Positions 33,359 to 40,952 of a stretch of DNA of 64,000 bases are shown here, one piece after another. The stretch spans positions 62,001 to 126,000 of the forward strand of contig NZ_LGJH01000156.1 of NCBI RefSeq assembly GCF_001298105.1, read 5' to 3'. Source of the DNA: Novosphingobium sp. ST904. GTDB lineage: Bacteria > Pseudomonadota > Alphaproteobacteria > Sphingomonadales > Sphingomonadaceae. The stretch's first letter is position 1. Each line of letters opens with the position of its first letter. Position numbers and translations under genes: made by a program. The notes beneath the pieces are model-generated. The model saw only the letters and a program-made list of their open reading frames with translations, was not told the origin of the DNA and did not search any database.

Positions 33359-34284
33359 TCAGCGATTCTTTTGGCCGTTCTCGTGATCGCCGCGTCCGAA
33401 GTCGGGGCGGGAATCGTCCTGCCCTTCCTCGATGATGGAGCGGCGGATCGCGCGGGTGCGGGCGAAATGCTCGAACAGGGCATCGCCGTCACCCACCCGG
33501 ATCGAGCGCTGCAGCGCGGTCAGGTCTTCGGTGAAGCGCTGCAGCATGGTCAGCACCGCGTCCTTGTTCGACAGGAACACGTCGCGCCACATCGTGGGGT
33601 CCGAGGCGGCGATGCGCGTGAAGTCGCGGAAGCCGCCGGCCGAATACTTGATGACCTCGCCCTGCGTCACGTCCTCGAGGTCGGAGGCGGTGCCGACGAT
33701 GGTATAGGCGATGAGGTGCGGCAGGTGGCTGGTGACGGCGAGCACGAGGTCGTGATGGCCGGGGGTCATGATCTCGACATTGGCGCCGAGCCCTTCCCAG
33801 AAGCCTACCAGCTCGCTGAGCTTCACCATGTCCGTCCGTGCGGGCGGGGTGACGATGCACCAGCGGTTGCGGAAAAGGTGCGCAAAGCCTGCGTCGGGGC
33901 CGGAATTCTCGGTGCCGGCAACCGGGTGCGCGGGGATCACCAGGTGATCGGGCAGGGCATCGCCCAGCGCCCTGGAGATCGCTTCCTTGCTGGAGCCGAC
34001 ATCGCTGACGAGGCAATGCGCGGGCAGCGCTCGCGCACTTGCTCGGCTGCCATGCCCATCACGCCGGGGGGCACGCAGAAGATCACGAGGTCGGCATTCG
34101 CGACGGCTTCGGCCGGCGTCTCGCAGACCGTGCCGACGAGGCCGCGCTCGGCCGCGCGGGCGCGGTGGGCGGGGCTGAGGTCGTAGCCGGTGGTGGCCAC
34201 GCCGGGCAGGTATTCCTGCACGGCAAGGCCGATCGATCCGCCCTGAAGGCCGAGGCCGATGATCGCGACGCTGTTTATGCTCAT
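33359..34284 (-). pseudogene. Prephenate/arogenate dehydrogenase, TyrC type (one frameshift)
   Basis: About 308 codons when repaired. The N-terminal Rossmann part (VAIIGLGLQGGSIGLAV) runs from 34284 to AAEQVRER. One base is missing near 34027: adding a C gives ERLPAHCLVSDVGSSKEAI. The other frame then carries on through HPVAGTENSG to a stop at 33359. It oxidises prephenate (or arogenate) in tyrosine synthesis. The start overlaps the hisC stop by 4 nt. Pairing with a HisC-type aminotransferase is common in alphaproteobacteria and fits shared use of an aromatic/imidazole aminotransferase. Confidence 0.9.
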
Positions 34285-35399
34285 TGCGCGGCTTCCGCCA
34301 TTTCGCGCAGCGCGGCGGCGATCGCGTCCATGTCCTCGGGCTTGCCGATGGTGAAGCGCAGGGCCTGCGGCAGGCCCTGTCCCGGCAGCCAGCGCACGAT
34401 GTAGCCCCGGTCGGCGAGGCCGTCGAAAGCGGCTTCGGCGGTCAGCGCGCCTTCGAACAGGACCAGCACGAAGTTCGCCTGGGTGGGCAGGGCACGCAGA
34501 CCGTGGTTGCCCAGCGCTTCGAGCTTGCCCACGAAGCGCGCGCGTTCGTCGCGGTTGTGGACGCGGCTGGCCTCCACGAAATCGGCATCGCCCAGCGCGG
34601 CCAGCGCCATGGCCTGGCCGGTGGCGGAGACGTTGAACGGTCCGCGAATACGGTTGAGAGTGGCGACGATCCCCGGCGCGCCGGTGGCCCAGCCGATCCG
34701 TTCCCCGGCAAGGCCGAAGATCTTCGAGAAAGTGCGCGTCACCAGCACATTGTCATGCGCCCGGGCCAATGCCAGCGATCCGTCGTCGTCCTCGGGCGCG
34801 ACATATTCGCCGTAAGCCTGGTCGAGCACCAGCAGCACATCGGCGGGAAGTCCGGCGTGGAGCCGCGCGATCTCGCCCTTTGGCAGGTAGGAGCCGGTCG
34901 GGTTGTTGGGGTTGGCGACGAAGACCACGCGGGTCCGGTCCGTCACCAGCGCAAGCAGGGCGTCGACGTCGGTGCCGTAGTCGGCGTCGGGCGCGATGAC
35001 CGGGGTTGCGCCGCAGCGCCGCGCGGCGATGTCGTAGACCGAGAAGCCGTAGCGCACGTAGATCACTTCGTCGCCAAGGCCCGCATAGCCCTGCGCGGCA
35101 AGGTTGAGCAGTTCGTCCGAGCCGGTGCCCATGACGACGCGTGCCGCATCGAGGCCGTGCCTGGCGGCAATCGCCTCGCGCAGGGCGGTACTGTCGGGAT
35201 CGGGATAGAGCGCCGGCGCCTGCGCGCGCGCTTCCAGCGCATGGCGGCTGGTGCCGAGCGGGTTCTCGTTGGCCGACAGCTTGATCAGCGGCTTGCCGTC
35301 CTTGCCCTTGGACTTGCCGGGCACATAGGCATGGATCGCGTCGATCCACGGCTTGGGCTGCGGGGCTTGGCGGGTGCTGATGGTCTGGCTGTCAGTCAT
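34281..35399 (-). CDS. hisC: Histidinol-phosphate aminotransferase
   Basis: 372 aa fold-type I PLP enzyme. KLSANENPLGTS at residues ~41-52 and the PLP lysine in TRTFSKIFGLAGERIGW are typical of HisC. It converts imidazole-acetol phosphate to histidinol phosphate. Because it overlaps the tyrC gene, it may also transaminate aromatic intermediates, as shown for some HisC proteins. No other his genes are near, which supports a mixed role. It is divergent from metX, with about 210 nt between the starts. Confidence 0.92.
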   Translation of the reverse strand: MTDSQTISTRQAPQPKPWIDAIHAYVPGKSKGKDGKPLIKLSANENPLGTSRHALEARAQAPALYPDPDSTALREAIAARHGLDAARVVMGTGSDELLNLAAQGYAGLGDEVIYVRYGFSVYDIAARRCGATPVIAPDADYGTDVDALLALVTDRTRVVFVANPNNPTGSYLPKGEIARLHAGLPADVLLVLDQAYGEYVAPEDDDGSLALARAHDNVLVTRTFSKIFGLAGERIGWATGAPGIVATLNRIRGPFNVSATGQAMALAALGDADFVEASRVHNRDERARFVGKLEALGNHGLRALPTQANFVLVLFEGALTAEAAFDGLADRGYIVRWLPGQGLPQALRFTIGKPEDMDAIAAALREMAEAAQ

Positions 35400-35610
35400 G
35401 ATGCGCGGCCTATTAGCTTAGCGGCGGCGTGAAGGACAGGGGGCGATTTGGGCGATCGGTGCCGCGCCGCAGGGGCGGCGGCCGGCTCAGCCAGAGCGGG
35501 ATTCGCGCGGTGTAACGAAAATACCCAGCCGCGCACTTTTCAAACCGGCGCCGGCAACCGAGCGAGTAATTGACAGGGCGCGGGCGGTCCCCCACTTGGC
35601 ACAGTTCATC

Positions 35611-36727
35611 ATGTCCACCACGCCCATCATCGACTCCAGTCGGGTTCTCGAACTGGCCCAGCCGCTCCCGCTCGACGGCGGACAGAGCCTGCCGGGCGTC
35701 CGCATCGCCTATGAGACGCACGGCACGCTCAATGCCGCGCGCGACAACGCGATTCTCATCACCCATGCGCTGACCGGCGACCATCACGTGGTCTCGGATC
35801 ATCCCAAGACCGGCAAGCCCGGATGGTGGGTGCGCATGGTCGGACCGGGCAAGCCGATCGACACGGACCGGTTCTTCGTGATCTGCGCCAATGTGATCGG
35901 CTCCTGCATGGGCTCCACCGGCCCGGCCAGCCTCGCGCCGGACGGCAAGCCGTGGGGCATGCGCTTCCCGGTCATCACCATCCGCGACATGGTGCGCGGC
36001 CACGTCGCCCTGCTCGATGCGCTGGAGATCGATTGCCTCTATGCCGTCGTCGGCGGGTCGATGGGCGGAATGCAGGCGCTCAGCCTCGCCTCGAACTTCC
36101 CCGCACCGGATCCGCGCGGCGCTGGTGATCGCCTCCACCGCGCGCCATTCGGCGCAGAACATCGCTTTCCACGAAGTGGGCCGCCAGTCGATCATGGCGG
36201 ACCCGGAGTGGCGCGAGGGCGACTATTACGATCACGGCAAAGGCCCGGAAAAGGGCCTCTCGGTGGCGCGCATGGCCGCGCACATCACCTATCTCTCGGA
36301 AGCGGGCCTGACCGAGAAGTTCGGCCGCCGCCTCCAGAATCGCGAGGAGAAGACCTTCGGGTTCGACGCCGATTTCCAGATCGAGTCCTACCTGCGCTAT
36401 CAGGGCCTGGCCTTCACGGACCGCTTCGATGCGAACTCCTACCTCTACATCACCCGCGCCATGGACTATTTCGACCTGGCCGAGGAGCATGGCGGCTTGC
36501 TGGCCAATGCCTTCGCGCAGTCCAAGGCGCGCTACTGCCTCGTCAGCTTCGACACCGACTGGCTTTACCCCACCGCGGATTCGCGCGGCGTCGTCCACGC
36601 GCTGAATGCGGCGGGCCTGCCGGTGAGCTTCGTCGAACTGTCCGCGCCTTACGGTCATGACAGCTTCCTGCTCGACGTTCCCGCGCTCGATCGCGTGGTC
36701 GAGGGATTCCTGGGAGAAGGCCGGTGA
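35611..36727 (+). pseudogene. metX: Homoserine O-acyltransferase MetX (one frameshift)
   Basis: About 372 codons when repaired. From ATG 35611 (or TTG 35596) the first frame gives LITHALTGDHH, GSCMGSTGPAS and the nucleophile in GGSMGGMQAL, then is lost after SNFPA near 36106. Removing one C gives NFPARIRAALVIASTARHSAQ. The rest is intact, with the aspartate in FDTDWLYP and the histidine in YGHDSF, to the stop at 36727. MetX acylates homoserine for methionine synthesis. It overlaps the GNAT gene by 4 nt. No known SAM riboswitch fits the leader. Confidence 0.92.
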
Positions 36728-37168
36728 CGGCATCGCACATCGAACTGTCAGACGATCCCGCGCGGCTGGATGTGGCCCGCATCCACGGCTGGCTGGCCAC
36801 CAGCTACTGGTGCCCCGGCATCGAGCGCGCGCAAGTCGAGAAGCAGATCGCGCTCGCACTGCCTTGGCGCCTATCGCGAGGACGGTGCCCAGGTCGGCTT
36901 CGCCCGCGTCATTTCCGACCGCGCCAGTTTCGCCTGGCTGGCGGACGTGTGGGTGGATGAAGGCGTGCGCGGGCAGGGGATCGGCCGGCGCCTTGCCAGC
37001 TGGTTCGTGGAGCATCCCGACTATGCAGGCATTCGCCGTTTCGGCCTTACCACGGCCGATGCCCACGGGGTCTATGCGGCGCTCGGCTTCAAGCCGCTGG
37101 CGCGCCCGGACCGGCTGATGGAGCGGCTTTCCCCCGCCTTTGCGGCGATAATGGAGGCAGGCGAATGA
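36724..37168 (+). pseudogene. GNAT N-acetyltransferase between metX and metW (one frameshift)
   Basis: About 148 codons when repaired. It starts at GTG 36724 inside the metX stop (MTASHIELSDD, then ATSYWCPGI). It loses frame near 36855-36862 and goes on in another frame as CLGAYREDGAQVGFARVISD, with the acetyl-CoA loop VRGQGIGRRL. Two missing bases (for example one TC of a TCTC run) would repair it. The family's usual SLCFGVY pattern fits the junction. The end overlaps metW by 4 nt. The substrate is unknown; its place inside metX-metW hints at an amine or amino-acid substrate but proves nothing. Confidence 0.85.
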
Positions 37169-37758
37169 ACGGCCTGCGTCCCGATCTCGCGGTGATCGCC
37201 GCCAATGTCGATCCCGCCGCGCGGGTGCTCGACGTGGGCTGCGGCGACGGCACGCTGATGCAGGCCCTTCGCGAAGACAAGCGGTGCGACGCGCGCGGCA
37301 TGGAGCTCGATCCCGCCAATGTCGGCCTTTGCGTCGCCAAGGGCCTGTCGGTGATCCAGGGCGATGCCGACAAGGACCTGGCCTTCTACCCGGACCAGTC
37401 GGTGGACTACGCGATCCTGTCGCAGACCCTGCAGACGACGATGCGCCCGGACATGGTGCTGGAGCAGCTTCTCCGCATCGGCCGCCGCGCCTTCGTGAGC
37501 TTCCCCAACTTCGCGCACTGGCGCGTGCGGCTGTCGCTGCTGTGGGGCGGGCGGATGCCGGTGACGCGCCTGCTGCCGGTCGCCTGGTACGAGACGCCCA
37601 ACATCCACCACCTTACCGTGGACGATTTCCGCGAACTGCTGCGGGAACGCGGCATCAAGGTGGAAGGCGCCTGGTTCCTCTCCGGCGACCAGCAGTGCAG
37701 CGCCGCCGCCGCGAATTTCCGCGCCGAACATGCGGTGTTCCTGCTGTCGCGCGGATAG
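37165..37758 (+). CDS. metW: MetW methyltransferase-like protein
   Basis: 197 aa. The SAM-binding motif DVGCGDG is at residues 23-29. AILSQTLQTTMRPD, SFPNFAHWRVRL and a PNIHHLTVDDF block are typical of MetW. MetW acts with MetX: in several bacteria MetX needs MetW for full homoserine acyltransferase activity. The start overlaps the preceding GNAT gene (ATGA 37165-37168), so metX, GNAT and metW are probably translated as a unit. Confidence 0.93.
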   Translation: MNGLRPDLAVIAANVDPAARVLDVGCGDGTLMQALREDKRCDARGMELDPANVGLCVAKGLSVIQGDADKDLAFYPDQSVDYAILSQTLQTTMRPDMVLEQLLRIGRRAFVSFPNFAHWRVRLSLLWGGRMPVTRLLPVAWYETPNIHHLTVDDFRELLRERGIKVEGAWFLSGDQQCSAAAANFRAEHAVFLLSRG

Positions 37759-37768
37759 GCGCGGCGTT

Positions 37769-38158
37769 TCAGCCGCCCATGGTGAGCCCGCTGTAGATGC
37801 CCAGCTTGTGGCCGTCCGGGTCGCGCATATAGGCACCGAAGGCGCCGCGCGCCTGCGGCTTGGCCTCGGGCTGGCCCTCGCAAGTGCCGCCGTTGGCGAG
37901 ACCGGCGGCATGCCAGGCGCGCACGGTGGCCTCGTCGTTCGCGCCGAAGATGATCGTTCCGCCATTGGCATGGGTGGCGGGCTCGCCGTCACGCGCCGGG
38001 CCGAGCAGGAACTTCAGGCCGTCGAGATCCCACATCACCATCGGATATTCGTTCGAGATCGCGCAGGGTTCCACGCCGAGCGCGGCGAAAGTGGCGTCAT
38101 AGAAGGCGCGGGCCTTCTCGAGGTCGTTGGTGCCGAGGCGCAGGCTTTTTAGGATCAT
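37769..38158 (-). CDS. VOC family protein (copy 1 of a tandem pair)
   Basis: 129 aa glyoxalase-fold protein: SLRLGTNDLEKARAFYDATFAALG at the start, GTIIFGANDEATVRAWHAAGLANGG in the middle and YMRDPDGHKLGIYSG at the end. It aligns along its full length with the next gene (128 aa): both have NDL..A..FYDA.FAA.G, WHAAG.A.GG and DP..... K. They are therefore tandem duplicates with clear divergence. No metal-binding or resistance-specific motif stands out. Function unknown. RBS GAGAGA lies just upstream. Confidence 0.85.
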   Translation of the reverse strand: MILKSLRLGTNDLEKARAFYDATFAALGVEPCAISNEYPMVMWDLDGLKFLLGPARDGEPATHANGGTIIFGANDEATVRAWHAAGLANGGTCEGQPEAKPQARGAFGAYMRDPDGHKLGIYSGLTMGG

Positions 38159-38251
38159 CGTTCTCTCTCCAGTTTTTTGTCGTCAGGGTCGAAGATGTTC
38201 TGAGGGCGCCTCGCCATGCTGCCACCGGCAGCACGGTGAGGCGCGGTGGGA

Positions 38252-38638
38252 TCAGGCCTGGACGTGATGCATCGCGCAGAGCTTGTTGTTCTGCGGATCG
38301 CGCAGATAGGCGAGATAGAGCTTGCCGAACGGGAATTCGCGCAGGCCCGGCGCATCCTCGCAGCTCTGTCCGCCGGCCGCGCACCCGGCTGCATGCCAGG
38401 CATCCACCGCGGCGGTGCTGTCCATCGAGAAGCCAACCGTGCCGCCATTGGCGAAAGTGGCCTCGTTGCCGTCGATCGGGGTGACGATCATGAAGTTCGA
38501 GCCGTTGTGCGTATAGGCGAGGCGGCCTGCTGCCGGGTCGGCCATCAGCGGGGTGGCGCCCATCGCGGCGAAGATCGCGTCGTAGAAGGTCTTCGCGGCG
38601 ACGAGGTCGTTGCTGCCGACGCAGATGTGGCTGAACAT
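38252..38638 (-). CDS. VOC family protein (copy 2 of a tandem pair)
   Basis: 128 aa from ATG 38638; the frame is open well upstream but that part has no family match. HICVGSNDLVAAKTFYDAIFAAMG starts the fold, with GGTVGFSMDSTAAVDAWHAAG in the middle and AYLRDPQNNKLCAMH at the end. It is the paralogue of the 37769-38158 gene, 93 nt upstream of it in the same direction. One copy may have taken a new ligand. Function unknown. Confidence 0.85.
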   Translation of the reverse strand: MFSHICVGSNDLVAAKTFYDAIFAAMGATPLMADPAAGRLAYTHNGSNFMIVTPIDGNEATFANGGTVGFSMDSTAAVDAWHAAGCAAGGQSCEDAPGLREFPFGKLYLAYLRDPQNNKLCAMHHVQA

Positions 38639-38836
38639 GCTTGGGCTCCGTGGGTGGTGAATGCACGGGGTTTGGCGGGCTGCCGCAGACCGGTCAATCG
38701 CAGGCGGTCCGCTGCGACGATGATTGCCGGCGATGCGGCGAAAACGGGACTTATCCACGCGTTTCGCCCCCCGTGGCGGCATGGCCATTTGGCTCCGGGT
38801 GGACGCTGGGAGGCAGGTTTGGCATTCGAAATTGCC

Positions 38837-39508
38837 ATGTGGCACATCTTCCAGTTTCCGCTCTGCCCCTTCAGCCGCAAGGTTCGGCTTCTCATGGCCG
38901 AAAAGGGCATCGCCTACGAACTCCAGACCGCGCGCCCGTGGGAGGGTGAGGACCGGCTGTTCGAGATGAACCCGGCAGGGCGCACCCCCGTGGTCAAGGA
39001 AACCGAACGCGGCACCGTCATCGTCGATAGCCGCGCCATCTGCGAATATTTCGAGGAAACCGTCGATCGCAACCCGCAGATCAGCGGCACTGCCGTGCAG
39101 CGCGCGGAAATCCGCCGCCTGATCGCCATGTTCGACGAGAACTTCTATCACGACGTATCTGGTCCGCTCCTGCATGAACGGATGAAGAAGCGCCTCGTCC
39201 TGCGCCAGTCACCCGATGCCAAGGTGCTGCGCGAATCGATGAAGCTCGCTCACGACTATCTCGACTATATCGATTACCTGATCGACAACCGTCCCTGGCT
39301 GGCGGGCGCAACGATGACACTGGCGGATCTTGCCGCGGCGGCGCAGATCTCGGTGGCCGATTACCTCGGCGGTCTCGACTGGTCGAGCCACGAGCAGGCG
39401 CGGGGCTGGTATCTGGTGATGAAGTCGCGGCCTTCGTTCCGGCCGCTGCTCAGCGAGCGCATGGAAGTGATCCAGCCGCCCAGCCATTACGCCGAAGTGG
39501 ACGCCTGA
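38837..39508 (+). CDS. Glutathione S-transferase family protein
   Basis: 223 aa from ATG 38837 (MWHIFQFPLCPFSRKV); the longer open frame is excluded because it crosses the opposite VOC gene. The thioredoxin-like N-terminal domain has CPFS at residues 10-13, a glutaredoxin/omega-like position rather than the Ser/Tyr of classic GSTs. The cis-proline is in GRTPVV and the Glu/Asp-Ser pair in VDSRAI. The C-terminal helical domain includes WLAGATMTLADLAAAA. It would bind glutathione for thioltransferase or conjugation reactions. Monocistronic. Confidence 0.9.
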   Translation: MWHIFQFPLCPFSRKVRLLMAEKGIAYELQTARPWEGEDRLFEMNPAGRTPVVKETERGTVIVDSRAICEYFEETVDRNPQISGTAVQRAEIRRLIAMFDENFYHDVSGPLLHERMKKRLVLRQSPDAKVLRESMKLAHDYLDYIDYLIDNRPWLAGATMTLADLAAAAQISVADYLGGLDWSSHEQARGWYLVMKSRPSFRPLLSERMEVIQPPSHYAEVDA

Positions 39509-39555
39509 ACGGATAGAGGCGGCGCAGGAAGCGGGAAGCTCCCTGCGCCGGTCGA

Positions 39556-40505
39556 TCAGGCTGCGGCGGTCTTGGTGCCGAAGCGGCCGTGGTTGCGGAA
39601 CGGCACCATCCAGCGGTCGAGGAACAGCTCCAGCGGGCGCGGCGTGATGCCGAGCTGGGCAAGGCCGGGCAACGTGCCGCTTGCGGTATTGCCGGCCTGG
39701 AGCAGCTTGAGCTGGTCGGTGCTGATCGGGGTGCCGGGCAGGGCGGCGATCAGTCCGGAAATGCCGTCGGGCAGTTCGATGAAGGTGCGATCACGCTCGG
39801 CAGCCTTGGCGATGCGCTGGTTGAGGTCGAGCATCGAGACCACTTCCGGGCCGGCGAGTTCGAAGGTCTTGCCGCCGTGTGTTTCCGGGGCGGAGAGGGT
39901 TTCGGCGATCGCCTCGGCCACGTCGTCCACGAAGACCGGCTGGAGCTTCGCCTGCGGTGCGAAGACCGGCAGCACCGGCAGGCGCGAAACGAGATTGCCG
40001 AACATCATGACGAAGTTGTCGTCCGGGCCGAACATGACCGAGGGGCGCAGGATCGTGGCGGTCGGGAAGGCGGCAAGCACGGCCCGTTCGCCCTCTGCCT
40101 TGGTCCGCGCATAGGCGACGCTCGACGAGGCTTCGGCGCCGATGGCCGAGACGTGGACGAACGCAGCGGCGCCGGCGGCGCTGGCGGCAGCGGCGATGCG
40201 GCCCGCGCCTTCACCCTGCACGGCGTCGAGATTGCGTTGAACGCGCCCACCAGGTTCACCACGGCGTCCGATCCGGCCAGCACGGCGGCCAGCGAATCGG
40301 GCTTGGTCACGTCCACGCCCGCGAACTGGACCTGCCCAAGGTTGCCGAGCAGCTTGAGGGCGTAGGATTTCTTGGGGCTGCGGCTGGCGATGCGCAGACG
40401 CGCGCCGCGTGCGAGCAGGGCCTGGGCCACATGCTTTCCGAGAAAGCCGCTGCCGCCCAGCAGCGTGACGATCTTGCCGTAGAGGGGGTCGGTGGCTTGG
40501 CTCAT
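39556..40505 (-). pseudogene. NDUFA9-like NAD(P)-binding epimerase (one frameshift)
   Basis: About 316 codons when repaired. From ATG 40505 the frame gives the nucleotide-binding motif LLGGSGFLGKHVA and VVNLVGAFN. It is lost near 40237, and one base added gives GAFNANLDAVQGEGAGRI. The second frame holds FVHVSAIGAE, the YxxxK-like AYARTK segment and PVFVDDVAEAI to the stop at 39556. This short-chain-dehydrogenase subgroup is related to the NDUFA9 accessory subunit of complex I and, in alphaproteobacteria, is usually called a complex I NDUFA9 family protein. Enzymatic activity is unknown. Confidence 0.85.
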
Positions 40506-40674
40506 GGTCAGGTCCTTCAGCGGGCGCAGGCGCATGAAGGAAAGGCCGCCTGCGCTCAGGTTTCGCGCATGACCTGCGCCATTGCACAAGGCCGGTTCCG
40601 GAGCAACCGGCGGCAGCTCTCCGACGGAGATTTCGCCTTTTTTCGCGCGATTTGAAAAAGTTCGATGAGGAGCG

Positions 40675-40702
40675 TTGACAACATTCCGGCAGCCCCTTAG
40701 AG
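40675..40702 (+). promoter_or_regulatory. Putative tRNA-Leu(CAG) promoter
   Basis: TTGACA, 16 nt, TTAGAG followed by GCGCC, ending 50 nt before the tRNA. The consensus -35 and GC-rich discriminator parallel the other two tRNA promoters in this window. Confidence 0.7.
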
Positions 40703-40751
40703 GCGCCCTCCTACCCGGCGAGGACGGCACCAAAGGCTCCCTCGCTTCCGT

Positions 40752-40838
40752 GCCCAGATGGCGGAATTGGTAGACGCACCAGCTTCAGGTGCTGGCGCTC
40801 GCAAGGGCGTGGAGGTTCGAGTCCTCTTCTGGGCACCA
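40752..40838 (+). tRNA. tRNA-Leu (anticodon CAG)
   Basis: Acceptor GCCCAGA pairs with TCTGGGC; anticodon arm CCAGC-TTCAGGT-GCTGG with anticodon CAG; class II variable arm (CGCTCGCAAGGGCG); GTTCGAGTC T-loop; encoded CCA at 40836-40838. Confidence 0.96.
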
Positions 40839-40860
40839 TTTCTCAAGCGATTGAGAATGC

Positions 40861-40888
40861 AAAGGGACCGTCGCAAGGCGGTCCCTTT
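40861..40888 (+). terminator. Hairpin terminator of tRNA-Leu(CAG)
   Basis: A perfect 10-bp stem AAAGGGACCG / CGGTCCCTTT with an 8-nt loop, 22 nt after the tRNA. The downstream T-run is short and broken (TTTGGCGTTT). Confidence 0.65.
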
Positions 40889-40952
40889 GGCGTTTCTGCA
40901 CTATCAGTCTTCAGCCAATCGAAGATACGCCGGCTATGCTTCGAATGGGCGG

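Noticed and set aside
35400..35610. Possible SAM-II-type riboswitch before metX
   Set aside because: A GCGCGG / CCGCGC stem (about 35509-35538) is present, but the conserved pseudoknot blocks I would expect (GATTT and GCTAAA in the right places) are missing. A covariance-model search would settle it.
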